DNA of 24,746 bases from JACKBJ01 sp964549495 (GCA_964549495.1 CAZJWJ010000080.1:1-24746); one strand, 5' to 3'. Positions 1-8,990 are shown, counted from the stretch's first letter. Made by a program: numbers and translations. Notes: generated from the letters alone by a model not told the origin.

Positions 1-1626
1 ATCGAGCGTTACTCGAGCGGCATCTACGTCGGGCTGTGGCATCAGGAGACCAACTGTCAGACCAACAATGCCGGCGAGCGGGTCTGCCAGGGCCGGCCGG
101 CCGAGGTGCCCAACACGCACTTGAGCCTGCGCTACGAGTTCTACCGCTACGAGGACTGGGGCTGGCTCGAGCTGGACCAGGACTCGCTCACCATCCCGGC
201 CGGCGGCGAGGCCAGCTTCGAGGCCACGCTCGCCCTGCCCGAGAGCGCGCCCTACGGCAGCTTCCAGGGCGCCATCTTCGCCGACTACGCCCGTGCCGAA
301 GGCGACGCGCGCATCGAGGGGCCTGCCGGCTGGGAGCCCGAGGGCTTGCGGACCGTCATCCCGGTCAACGTCAACGTGGCGGCGGCCAGCGACTGGTCGG
401 CACCGCTGACCTTCGGTGGCGAGGCGGCGCGCGACGACGCCGCGCCCTTCGACAACGGCGCGGTGCGCGGCGCCCAGCGCTGGGGCTGGCGCCCCGAGTC
501 GGGCGACTGGCGCTTCTTCTTCATGGACGCCGAGGAGCCGGCCGAGGGCACCAAGTTGATCGTGCGCAGCAGCTGGGAGGACGAGATCCCGGGCCAGACA
601 GACATCGATTCGCATGTCTGGCAGCCGCTGCTCGACCGCTTCAGCTCGCCGGGCCACGAGGCCAACGAGGCCGAGGATTGGTCGGATCCCGAGTGGTACG
701 GGCCGCACGGCATGCAGCTGGGCGTCCAGAGCCCGACCGCCGGCCAGCCGCCGCGCTGGGCCTTCGACACCAGCTCGGGCGAGAACGAGGACTGGCAGGT
801 GACCGATGCGGTGGCCGGTCTGAACGAGATCGTGCTGCACAACGTGCTGCACAGCGGCAAGGACTTCGAGCTGCCCTTCGAGACCACCGTCGGCTCGATC
901 CGGGTCATGCCCGAGGTCCTCGAGCTGGAGGGTCTGGCCTGCGGTACGGTCACCTTCGAGCCGCAGATCGACCTGCCGGGCTTCGCGGTCGAAGCCTTTG
1001 GCCTGACCGAGCCGGAGGTCTTCGTCGACCAGGAGATCGGTCAGGACGACCAGAACGATCCGAGCAGCTCGAGCTTCAAGCACGACATCGAGATCGCCGG
1101 CCCGGCCGCGCGCTTCGAGATCGTGCTGGACGGCAAGAGCGAGGCCGGCGGCTTCGATCTGGACCTCTTCCTGCTCTACGACGCCAACGGCGACGGCGAG
1201 TTCACCTACGGCGGGCAGAACAGCGAAGTGGTCGCCAGCTCGACCACGCCCACCGGCGACGAGCAGATCCGGCTCTCGGGCTTCGCGCCGGCCGGCAGCT
1301 ACCAGGTCTGGGTCCACGGCTGGAGCGTGCCGGTGCAGCCGGCGCTCTACGATCTGCGCATCGACGCCGTCTACGGCGACGCGATGAAGGTCAGCAACCT
1401 GCCCGACGAGGTCCTGCCGGGCATCCAGTACAGCTTCGATGTCTGCCCTGACGCCGCCCAGCTCGAGGATGTCGAGGGACCGGCGGGCGGCGTGGCCGTC
1501 TTCGGCCCGGCCGGCGCCCCGACCCTCTTGCAGATCCCGGTCCGATGGAGCCGCGGCGGCGACATCGAGCCCAGCCAGATCCACCTGCCGGTGATCCACA
1601 ACGGGGAGGCGCCCGACGCGCCCTGA
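1..1626 (+). CDS. Secreted protein, C-terminal part (probable S8 subtilisin-like protease), truncated by the window edge
   Basis: The frame is open from base 1 to the TGA at 1624-1626, giving 541 visible codons without the N-terminus. No catalytic motif lies in this part, so protease identity is an inference. The first ~110 residues look like a beta-sandwich (segment AYGSFQGAIFADYA-like, here APYGSFQGAIFADYA). A later segment, about residues 345-450, resembles the pre-peptidase C-terminal (PPC) domain seen behind subtilisin domains: it reads FDLDLFLLYDANGDGEF, then a polar stretch, then GSYQVWVHGWSV. The protein ends IHLPVIHNGE plus five residues, nearly the same tail as the two complete S8 proteases at 10958 and 16789. 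That shared tail is the best argument for a related secreted protein. A GTG at 106 is an internal codon, not a start. A strong hairpin follows the stop at 1679-1716. Confidence 0.75.
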   Translation: MERYSSGIYVGLWHQETNCQTNNAGERVCQGRPAEVPNTHLSLRYEFYRYEDWGWLELDQDSLTIPAGGEASFEATLALPESAPYGSFQGAIFADYARAEGDARIEGPAGWEPEGLRTVIPVNVNVAAASDWSAPLTFGGEAARDDAAPFDNGAVRGAQRWGWRPESGDWRFFFMDAEEPAEGTKLIVRSSWEDEIPGQTDIDSHVWQPLLDRFSSPGHEANEAEDWSDPEWYGPHGMQLGVQSPTAGQPPRWAFDTSSGENEDWQVTDAVAGLNEIVLHNVLHSGKDFELPFETTVGSIRVMPEVLELEGLACGTVTFEPQIDLPGFAVEAFGLTEPEVFVDQEIGQDDQNDPSSSSFKHDIEIAGPAARFEIVLDGKSEAGGFDLDLFLLYDANGDGEFTYGGQNSEVVASSTTPTGDEQIRLSGFAPAGSYQVWVHGWSVPVQPALYDLRIDAVYGDAMKVSNLPDEVLPGIQYSFDVCPDAAQLEDVEGPAGGVAVFGPAGAPTLLQIPVRWSRGGDIEPSQIHLPVIHNGEAPDAP

Positions 1627-1678
1627 TCCGCGGGGTCCGGCCGACTCCCTGACGCCGAACTCTTGAACGGACCTTGAA

Positions 1679-1716
1679 GCAGCGAGGGCACGACCCGCCG
1701 GTCGTGCCCTCGCTGC
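1679..1716 (+). terminator. Perfect 16-bp hairpin after the first gene
   Basis: Bases 1679-1694 and 1701-1716 are perfect reverse complements (arm GCAGCGAGGGCACGAC) with a six-base loop, 53 bases after the stop at 1626. There is no T-tract, so a classical intrinsic terminator is not fully met. In GC-rich genomes such stems often act as terminators alone. Confidence 0.6.
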
Positions 1717-1871
1717 GCGTCGCCCCGGCAGATCGTGATATGCACGGGAAGGCTTGCCCGGGCGAATCCGCACTTCGTCCTCACCATCGCCGACCGGCTT
1801 GACCGCGGCTGGGGAATCTGGGATCCTGCCGGCTCCATCGACCATCCTTCTCGACCCGAGGAGCCCCGCAG

Positions 1872-2060
1872 ATGAACCTGGACGTCGCCAAGATCCTGAT
1901 CGCCCTGGCTGCCCTGACCTTCCTGCTCGCCATCGCGGTCTCGCTGGGCCTGAACCTGCTGGGCTTGCACGCCGAGACCTTCTCGCGGGCCTCGAACAAC
2001 CTGGCGCTGCTGGCCATCGCCTGGATGCTGTACCAGAAGTGGGGGCCGGCAGGCGGCTGA
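1872..2060 (+). CDS. Small two-helix membrane protein, 62 residues
   Basis: The ATG at 1872 has a good ribosome binding site (GAGGAG at 1858-1863, eight bases ahead) and the frame ends with TGA at 2058-2060. The product starts MNLDVAKILIALAALTFLLA and has a first hydrophobic helix at about residues 5-29. A short amphipathic stretch (HAETFSRASNN) and a second hydrophobic segment (LALLAIAWMLYQKW, about 43-56) follow. I do not recognise a family. The ribosome binding site, the helix pattern and flanking hairpins at 1679-1716 and 2141-2160 suggest an independent small gene. It could also be an accessory membrane peptide for a larger complex; nothing nearby says which. Confidence 0.65.
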   Translation: MNLDVAKILIALAALTFLLAIAVSLGLNLLGLHAETFSRASNNLALLAIAWMLYQKWGPAGG

Positions 2061-2140
2061 GGCCCCCAGTCGATCCGAACAACTCGAGCCCAGATGACCG
2101 CGATTCTGTGGTAGGCTGGTGTCGACGACGAGCGCTCGCC

Positions 2141-2160
2141 GGCGCGCACCCATGCGCGCC
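2141..2160 (+). other. Small hairpin between the 62-aa gene and the giant secreted protein
   Basis: GGCGCGC at 2141-2147 and GCGCGCC at 2154-2160 pair perfectly around the loop ACCCAT. It lies 80 bases after the stop at 2060 and 165 bases before the next start. It could be a terminator for the small gene or a leader structure for the next; no T-tract follows. The rest of the 264-base gap shows no clear promoter to me. Confidence 0.35.
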
Positions 2161-2324
2161 TTGCCCCGATCGACAGGGATTCCCGCCAGGCTTCGTTCGA
2201 TGTCCGTGCTCGTGACGCTTCGTTCTCGATAGCGACCGCCGGACGAATCCTCGCCCTCGCGCCGCCGCCTCGAATCCCTCCTGGTCCACTTGCCGCCTGC
2301 CCCTGTGGGAAGGAGTGACGTCCG

Positions 2325-5300
2325 ATGAGCGTTCGGAGTGGGCATCGAGCCCCCAGCCAGGACCCCCTGAAGCATCGCGGATTCACCCGCTCTCGCATCG
2401 TACGGGCCTTGATGGCCGGCGTGCTGCTGATGTTCCTGACTACCGATGGCCAGGCTGGACGCGCCGCGCCGGCCGAGCGGCCCATGGCGGCCGAGCCCTC
2501 GAGCAACCTCTCCTGCCGGCCGGTGCGCAACACCGACGACCTGGTCGAGATCGCCTGGAACGACGAGAACGACTGGGTGGTCGACGGCGAGATGGGCCCC
2601 GAGTTCGAGGTCTTGCGCCAGGACGCAGGCGGCGGCTCCTGGACCGACCTGGGCAGCGTCCTGCCGACGACGATCTGCACCGACGACTACTGGGCTGACG
2701 ACGAGAGCTGCTGCAAGGACAACGGCTGGTGCCGCTTCGTCGCCTCCAAGAGCCCCGGCGGCACCGACTACCGCTTCAAGGTACGGGCCACCGAGGGCAT
2801 GGACAGTGCCGACACGGCCGAGGCCTGTCGCGAGCCGACCTTCCTGGACGGCCCCTCCGGTATCTACCGCGTCTACTATCGCCCCTATGCCGACGAGAGC
2901 GACGACTGCCCGCAGTACGAGGTCGACGGCGTCATGCGACGCACCTGCACCGACCCGACCCTGGACGGTGGCGGCGACAATGCCACCGCTGCCCAGCTGA
3001 TCGATTCGCACGTGGCCTACCGCTCCGAGTACATGGGCCAGGGCTTCAACGACCCGGGCACTTACGATGGCGGCACGCCCTTCCCCATCGACCTCTTCCC
3101 CTGCAACAACGGCTGCGCCAACGGCCGCGGCATCCAGATCCCGCCCGAGACCATGGACGACAACCCGGACTATGACCCCAACACCGGCACGGGCCTGGTC
3201 TGGAAGGTGATGGTCATGGGCCACGAGGTCTTCCACAAGATCCAGGGCGCCCACGGCGGGGGCGGCGGCGACCCCTTCTACAAGTGGCTGATCGAGGGCC
3301 AGGCCCGCGGCACGGAGGACACCAGCTGCATCTATGCCGGCGCGCAATGCGACCGCTGGGACGACGAGGTCGAGCAGTACTGGGAGGGCCAGACCGCCAA
3401 CTACCTGGGCAAGCCCCAGATCGGCCTGCAGGAACAGAGCTACAACGCGGCGCCCTTCTGGCGCTACGTCATGGAGCAGTACGGCGACTTCGCCGACGAG
3501 CCGCGGGTGGGCATGGACTTCATGCTCGAGTACTGGGAGCAAAACGAGAGCAACGGCGGCGCACTGCTGGACGGCATCGACACCCTGAACCAGACCCTGG
3601 CCGCCTGGCCGGATGACGACGGCCGGCGCTTCGACGACCTGTGGCGCGACTTCGCGGTGCTGCTCTACGCCCGCGAGTTCATCGACCATCCGCCGGCCGC
3701 CTCGCTGGCCCGCTACAACCTCAAGGACGAGGACGACTGGAACCCCAGCAGCGGCACGCCCGGCAGCTTCGGGCCGGTCAAGCTGACCGAGGACGTCCTC
3801 TTGGCGGTCGACCAGCAGGTCGACGGCATCAGCTCGGTCGATGCCTGGGGCGCGCGCTACTTCCGCATCGAGCCGGACGCCTCGGTGCCGGTGGTCCAGG
3901 TGATGGTCTCCTCGCTGACCGCCGCGCCGCTCTACGTCCACGTCTTGGGCATCGCCGACGACGGGGGCGGTCCGGAGATCGTCGACCAGTGGTCCGGCGA
4001 GGGCCAGGACTTTGCCGAGGCCATCGACAACAGCGGCGGGCAGTACGACGAGATCGGCGTGGTGGTGGCCGCCCTGGGCCAGCAGGCCAACTTCGATTAT
4101 TCCTTCAACCGCGCCGAGGGCATCCAGATCGTCGATCCACTGACGGTCCTGCCGGTGATGGCCGGCGACGCGGCCGCGCCGGGCAAGATCCTCGTCAAGC
4201 TCCAATACTACGGCGCCAACCTCGAGCCCCAGCCGCTGGACATGCCTGGCGACCTGTCGATCAGCATCGGCGATCACGACGTGGTCGGCAGCGAGATCAT
4301 CCAGCAGGCCAACATCCAGGACCAGCATTGGGTGGTCCTGCGCGCACCGGGCAGCGCCCAGGCCGGCAACTGCGCCCTGCCGGTCGGCGGCGAGCTCTGC
4401 GACCTGGAAGTGGGCTACCAAGGCTTTGCCGACGCCGAGCCGATGTCGGTCCAGTACGGTCCCGACACGCCGGTCGACAACGTGATCATCATCGACCGCT
4501 CGGGCAGCATGCTCGGCGAGAAGATCGCCGCGGCCCAAGGTGCCGGGCGGATGTACGTCGACGTCTACGACACGGGCGACATGATCGGTGTGGTCAGCTA
4601 CAACGCTCTGCCGGAGGTCGACTTCGGTCTGGTCGGATGGACCGACGACTCTAGCGAGGACGCCCAGGAGGCCATCGAGGACCTGGACACGCCCTCAGGC
4701 GCCACCGCCAGCGGCGCCGCCCTGGCCACCGGCCTGGCCGAGCTGGATGACGAGGGCGACACCATGCACGACTGGGCCATGGTCCTGCTCTCGGATGGCA
4801 TGGACACCTCGGCTGACGAGGACGACCACATCCCCGCCTTCCTGGACGACTTCGAAGCGCGCAAGGACGATGGAGACAAGGTCCCGCGCATCCACGTGGT
4901 GGCCGTCGGCGACGATGCCGACGGGGTCGAGCTGGAGAAGGTCTCGGATGCCTCCGGGGGCAGCTTCCACTACCTGCCCGAGGGTGGCGGGGGCGGCCTC
5001 CTGGCCGCCACGTCGACGACCGACGGCTCCTCGACGATGGCCTCGCCGGCCGCTCCCGCCGCTCCCGCCGCCGCGCTCTCGATGCTGCCGACCTCCTTGG
5101 CCGAGGTCTACCGCGTGATGTCCGAGACCATCCTGCAGGAGCAGCAGGTCTACGCGGCCGAGGGCACGATCGACCTGGCCACCTCCAACCCGCGCTTCCA
5201 CGAGGTGCAGGTGGACGGCGCAGCCAGCGAGGCCATCTTCACCGTCAAGTACTCCCCCTCGCCGACCACCCTGCCGCCAGATTACCGCATCCTGCGGCCT

Positions 5301-8300
5301 GGCGGCGAGTCGGTGATCTTCACCGATCCCGATGTCGATATCCACAGTGCCCACGGCCACACCATCTGGCGCGTGTCGGCGCCGGCGGCCGGCACCTGGA
5401 CCATCGACGTCAACGGCTGCCGGCCCGAGGGCCTGGTCGCCGCGGGGGTTGTGGATGACTCGGCCGCGCCGAAGGTGGGCGCCGGCACGCTGGACGAGCA
5501 GAAATTCTGCCCCTCCAGCTTCCTGGCCGAGGCCGCCGTGGTCAGCGAGCTGACGATGGAGGTCTTCTTGGGCCTGGCGCTGGGCGAGCGCAAGGTCGAC
5601 GTCCCGATGCCCATCTTCGTCAGCCTGTCGGACGTCGACGGCATCCCCGGCGCCAGCGTGGAGGCCACGGTGCCGCGCACGGGCGAGGTCCTGACCCTCT
5701 TCGACGACGGTGCCCACGGCGACGGTGCGGCCGGCGACGGATTCTACGGCGGCACGATCAACGACACCAGCCAGGCCGGCGGCTACCAGGTGGTCGTCGA
5801 CGCCGAGGGCGAGTCGGACTTGGCCGGCCCCTTCACCCGCCGCGGCCGGGTCAGCTTCTTCCTGCCCTTCGAGCGCGACTCCGACCGCGACCGCCTGACC
5901 GACGACTACGAGGACGAGCACGGCTGCTTGCGCCGCACCAACCCGGACGCCGATCGCGATCCGGATGGCGACGGCCTGACCAACGGCCGCGAACGCGAGG
6001 CGGGCACCGACCCCTGCGATCCGGATACGGACGATGGCGGCGAGAGCGACGGCTCCGAGGTCATCCGCGGCGCCAACCCGCTCTTGCCGCGCGACGATCA
6101 GCTCGAGCCGCCGCGCGTCGAGGCCTGGCCGCAGCCCGGCCGGGTGCGCCTGCACTACAGCGCCCCCGAGGGCGCCGAGCGCGTGCTGGTCCTGCGCTCG
6201 GTCCGCCGCCTGGGCGGCCTCGTGCCGCTGGGAGAGCCGCGGGCCATCCGCGCCCGAACGGGCTACTTCGTCGACGACGAGGTGGTCGACGGCCGGCGCT
6301 ACTGCTACCAGCTGGTGGCCTTGGCCGGCCGCGCCCTGGCCAGCGGTCCTTCGGATCTGCGCTGCACCACGCCGCGCCGGGACCCGCATCCGCCCAACGG
6401 CGAGATCCAGATCGAGCAGACCGATCCGGAAGGCGATCCGCGCCGCGCCCGGCTCCACCTCTTTGCCTACGACGATCCGACCCACGAGGAGCATCCGGCC
6501 TTCGACGACGCGCTGATCTCGCCCGATGCCGAGATCAGCGGCGTGGCCGACATGCTGTTGTCGAACGACTCGGAGTTCCCGGGCGCGCGCTGGCAGCCCT
6601 ACGCGACCACCCAGGACTGGACCCTGCAGCCGCGCGCTGGCAAGGCCACCGTCTTCGTCCGCTTCCGCGACCGGGCCGGGAACGAATCGGCCATCTTCGC
6701 CGACACGGTCGATGTCCCCGAGCCGCAGCGCAGGCCGGCCCAGCTCTACATCTGGCCGGCCAGCGCCACGGTGGCGGCCGGCGCCGAGATCGATCTGGAG
6801 ATCCGCGCGCGCGATATCGCCGACCTCTACGGCGGCCAGCTGGATTTGGCCTTCGACCCGGATCGGGTGGAGATCGTCGACCTCGACCCGGCCCGGCCGG
6901 GGGCCCAGATCGAGCCGGGGAGCTTCCCGGTGCCCGACGAGATCCCGCGCAACGCGGCCGACAACGCCAGCGGCGAGCTGGCCTACTACTTCAGCCTGCA
7001 AGGCGAGAAGCCGGGCGTCAGCGGCAGCGGCCGCGTGGCCCGCATCCGCTTGCGCGGCAAGTCGCCGGGCGCCAGCCCGATGGGCTTCACGCGCGTGGTG
7101 CTCAGCGACCCGCAGTCGGTCGAGATCCCGGTCGGCCAGGGCGACGGGCGCATCCTGGTGGTCGAGGACCCGGCCGGCCGGCCCTTCGACGTCGAGGGCC
7201 GGGTGATCCTCGAGCGGCGGCTGTCGGATGCCGGCGCCGAGGTCTGCGCCGGCCAGAACTGCACGATGACGGACGCCTCCGGCCACTTCGCGCTGCAGGG
7301 GCTCAGCCTGGGCCAGACGATCGAGGCGCGGCATCCCAGCTACCTGCGCAGCCAGCTGGTCCTGGCCACGCCGCCCGAGACCGCCGGCGGCACCCACGTG
7401 ATGACCGACACCCAGCTCTGGGCCGGCGACATCGTCAAGGACGACCACGTCTACGTCCAGGACGCCGGCGCCATCGGCTTGCGCTTCAACCTGGACTTCG
7501 AGCCGGCCGATCCCAATCCGCTGTGGCACGAGGCGGCCGACATCACCGACGACGACCGCATCGACATCCTGGACCTGGTGGCGGTGCAGTTCAACTTCCG
7601 CCGCCGCGGTCCCAGCGACTGGGCCGGCGCCGACCTGCTGGCCGATCTCCGGCGGCTCTCCAGCCGCTTGCTGCGCGCCCTGGGCCCGCGGCCTTTCGCG
7701 CCCAGCCAGGCCGGCCCGCGGGTGCATTTCGACCCGCCCCTCTCCGAGATCGCGCCCGGACAAGAGGTCGACGTGGCCTTGCGGGTGAGCGAGGTTCAGG
7801 ACCTCTACAGCTACGGCGCGCGCATCACCTACGATCCGGCCGTCGTCGAGGTGGTCGACGCCAGCGCCGCCGAGAGCGGCGTGCAGGTGTCCATTGGCGA
7901 CTTCCTCGATCCGATCGACCAGTTCCTCTTGGCCAACGATGCCGATCCGGCGCTGGGCCACATCGACCTGGCCCTGACCCAGACCCGGCCGGCCGCCGCC
8001 CGCGACGGCAGCGGTCTCTTGGCTACCCTCCGCCTGCGCGGCGTGGCCGAGGGCTCGAGCCCGCTCTTGCTCGAGGACTTGGTCCTCAGCGACGACTCGC
8101 TTCCCTTGCCCCAGGCCATCGCGGCCACCGGCGAGCCGGGCCGGATCGACGTGGCCATCCCGCCGCAGGCCGGCCAGCTCGGCAACATCTCTACCCGCGG
8201 CTATGTGGGCGTCGACGACCGGGTGCTGATCGGCGGCTTCATCATCGAGGGCGGCACCACCGAGGTGATCCTTCGTGCCATCGGGCCCGACCTAGCCAAC

Positions 8301-8933
8301 CGCAGCGTGCCGGGCGTCCTGGCCAACCCGACCTTGCAGCTTTACCAAGGGCCGGAGGTAATCGCCGAGAACGACGACTGGGGCAGCTCGCCGCAGGCCG
8401 GCTTGATCGAGGTCCATCCGCTGCGGCCGGCCGACCCGCGCGAGTCGATGATCATCGCCAGCCTCGAGCCCGGGGCCTATACGGCCATCGTGCGCGGGGC
8501 AGCTCGCAGCACCGGCATCGCCCTGGTGGAGGTCTTCAAGAGCGGCGGCGAGGGCCTCCTGGCCAACATCTCCACCCGAGCCTTCGTCGGCTCGGGCGAC
8601 GCGGTGATGATCGGCGGCTTCATCGTCGACGACCAGCCCACCGACGTGATCGTGCGCGCCATCGGCCCCGATCTGGCCGCCCGCGGCGTGCCCGGCGCGC
8701 TGGCGGATCCGACCCTGCAGATCTACAGCGGCGCCGAGGTGATCGGCGAGAACGACGACTGGATCGACTCGCCCCAGCTGGGCCTGATCGCCGGCACGCC
8801 CCTCCAGCCGGCCGACCCGCGCGAGTCGATGTGGCTGGCCACCCTCGAGCCGGGCGCCTTCACGGCCATCGTGCGCGGCGCCGGCGGCCTCGAGGGCGTG
8901 GGCCTGGTGGAGGTCTTCCGCGTGCGGCCCTGA
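2325..8933 (+). CDS. Giant secreted multidomain protein: metalloprotease-like, VWA, Ca-binding repeats, cohesin-dockerin-cohesin
   Basis: 2202 residues. Start ATG 2325 follows GGAAGGAG (2308-2315). A basic N-region and hydrophobic core (about 22-42) form a signal peptide. Residues ~62-170 are a Cys-containing FN3-like region. HEVFH (H300, E301, H304) followed by E324 in WLIEGQARGTED fits a gluzincin-type zinc site. A VWA domain spans ~718-905, with MIDAS DRSGS (D724, S726, S728) and LLSDG (D824). Residues ~1090-1180 contain LTLFDDGAHGDGAAGDGFYG, like the domain after VWA in CLCA proteins. Residues ~1183-1255 are thrombospondin-3-like Asp repeats, then FN3/Ig-like folds. Cohesin-like modules (~1472-1613 and ~1798-1944) flank a carboxypeptidase-regulatory-like stretch and a dockerin-like pair (~1701-1770). 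Two ~123-residue repeats end the chain. It lacks the LP-type tail of its neighbours. Protease activity, calcium dependence and cell-surface role are inferred. Confidence 0.88.
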   Translation: MSVRSGHRAPSQDPLKHRGFTRSRIVRALMAGVLLMFLTTDGQAGRAAPAERPMAAEPSSNLSCRPVRNTDDLVEIAWNDENDWVVDGEMGPEFEVLRQDAGGGSWTDLGSVLPTTICTDDYWADDESCCKDNGWCRFVASKSPGGTDYRFKVRATEGMDSADTAEACREPTFLDGPSGIYRVYYRPYADESDDCPQYEVDGVMRRTCTDPTLDGGGDNATAAQLIDSHVAYRSEYMGQGFNDPGTYDGGTPFPIDLFPCNNGCANGRGIQIPPETMDDNPDYDPNTGTGLVWKVMVMGHEVFHKIQGAHGGGGGDPFYKWLIEGQARGTEDTSCIYAGAQCDRWDDEVEQYWEGQTANYLGKPQIGLQEQSYNAAPFWRYVMEQYGDFADEPRVGMDFMLEYWEQNESNGGALLDGIDTLNQTLAAWPDDDGRRFDDLWRDFAVLLYAREFIDHPPAASLARYNLKDEDDWNPSSGTPGSFGPVKLTEDVLLAVDQQVDGISSVDAWGARYFRIEPDASVPVVQVMVSSLTAAPLYVHVLGIADDGGGPEIVDQWSGEGQDFAEAIDNSGGQYDEIGVVVAALGQQANFDYSFNRAEGIQIVDPLTVLPVMAGDAAAPGKILVKLQYYGANLEPQPLDMPGDLSISIGDHDVVGSEIIQQANIQDQHWVVLRAPGSAQAGNCALPVGGELCDLEVGYQGFADAEPMSVQYGPDTPVDNVIIIDRSGSMLGEKIAAAQGAGRMYVDVYDTGDMIGVVSYNALPEVDFGLVGWTDDSSEDAQEAIEDLDTPSGATASGAALATGLAELDDEGDTMHDWAMVLLSDGMDTSADEDDHIPAFLDDFEARKDDGDKVPRIHVVAVGDDADGVELEKVSDASGGSFHYLPEGGGGGLLAATSTTDGSSTMASPAAPAAPAAALSMLPTSLAEVYRVMSETILQEQQVYAAEGTIDLATSNPRFHEVQVDGAASEAIFTVKYSPSPTTLPPDYRILRPGGESVIFTDPDVDIHSAHGHTIWRVSAPAAGTWTIDVNGCRPEGLVAAGVVDDSAAPKVGAGTLDEQKFCPSSFLAEAAVVSELTMEVFLGLALGERKVDVPMPIFVSLSDVDGIPGASVEATVPRTGEVLTLFDDGAHGDGAAGDGFYGGTINDTSQAGGYQVVVDAEGESDLAGPFTRRGRVSFFLPFERDSDRDRLTDDYEDEHGCLRRTNPDADRDPDGDGLTNGREREAGTDPCDPDTDDGGESDGSEVIRGANPLLPRDDQLEPPRVEAWPQPGRVRLHYSAPEGAERVLVLRSVRRLGGLVPLGEPRAIRARTGYFVDDEVVDGRRYCYQLVALAGRALASGPSDLRCTTPRRDPHPPNGEIQIEQTDPEGDPRRARLHLFAYDDPTHEEHPAFDDALISPDAEISGVADMLLSNDSEFPGARWQPYATTQDWTLQPRAGKATVFVRFRDRAGNESAIFADTVDVPEPQRRPAQLYIWPASATVAAGAEIDLEIRARDIADLYGGQLDLAFDPDRVEIVDLDPARPGAQIEPGSFPVPDEIPRNAADNASGELAYYFSLQGEKPGVSGSGRVARIRLRGKSPGASPMGFTRVVLSDPQSVEIPVGQGDGRILVVEDPAGRPFDVEGRVILERRLSDAGAEVCAGQNCTMTDASGHFALQGLSLGQTIEARHPSYLRSQLVLATPPETAGGTHVMTDTQLWAGDIVKDDHVYVQDAGAIGLRFNLDFEPADPNPLWHEAADITDDDRIDILDLVAVQFNFRRRGPSDWAGADLLADLRRLSSRLLRALGPRPFAPSQAGPRVHFDPPLSEIAPGQEVDVALRVSEVQDLYSYGARITYDPAVVEVVDASAAESGVQVSIGDFLDPIDQFLLANDADPALGHIDLALTQTRPAAARDGSGLLATLRLRGVAEGSSPLLLEDLVLSDDSLPLPQAIAATGEPGRIDVAIPPQAGQLGNISTRGYVGVDDRVLIGGFIIEGGTTEVILRAIGPDLANRSVPGVLANPTLQLYQGPEVIAENDDWGSSPQAGLIEVHPLRPADPRESMIIASLEPGAYTAIVRGAARSTGIALVEVFKSGGEGLLANISTRAFVGSGDAVMIGGFIVDDQPTDVIVRAIGPDLAARGVPGALADPTLQIYSGAEVIGENDDWIDSPQLGLIAGTPLQPADPRESMWLATLEPGAFTAIVRGAGGLEGVGLVEVFRVRP
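8178..8546 (+). repeat. C-terminal repeat 1 of the giant secreted protein
   Basis: This encodes residues ~1952-2074, starting LGNISTRGYVG and containing VILRAIGPDLA, ENDDWGSSPQ and PADPRESM. By eye it is well over half identical to the copy at 8559. The repeat resembles a family common in secreted proteins of Verrucomicrobia and related bacteria (N-I-S-T-R ... R-A-I-G-P ... N-D-x-W); I do not know its function. Confidence 0.8.
8559..8930 (+). repeat. C-terminal repeat 2 of the giant secreted protein
   Basis: This encodes residues ~2079-2202, starting LLANISTRAFVG and containing VIVRAIGPDLA, ENDDWIDSPQ and PADPRESM. It is offset from copy 1 by 381 bases (127 codons). The gene stops directly after it, so the repeats form the extreme C-terminus. 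Confidence 0.8.
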
Positions 8934-8990
8934 GCGCGGTCAGGGCCCGGCGAGAGATGCCCGGGCGATCATTTGAATACCATCGGTAGT

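Noticed and set aside
1799..1827. Possible promoter TTGACC-17-GATCCT before the 62-residue gene
   Set aside because: The -10 element matches consensus at only three of six positions.
1371..7961. Two long minus-strand open frames (over 1000 codons each) opposite the giant secreted protein
   Set aside because: They mirror the high third-base GC of the real plus-strand gene, have low-complexity Ala/Gly/Val/Arg/Asp/His composition, no domains and no convincing starts.
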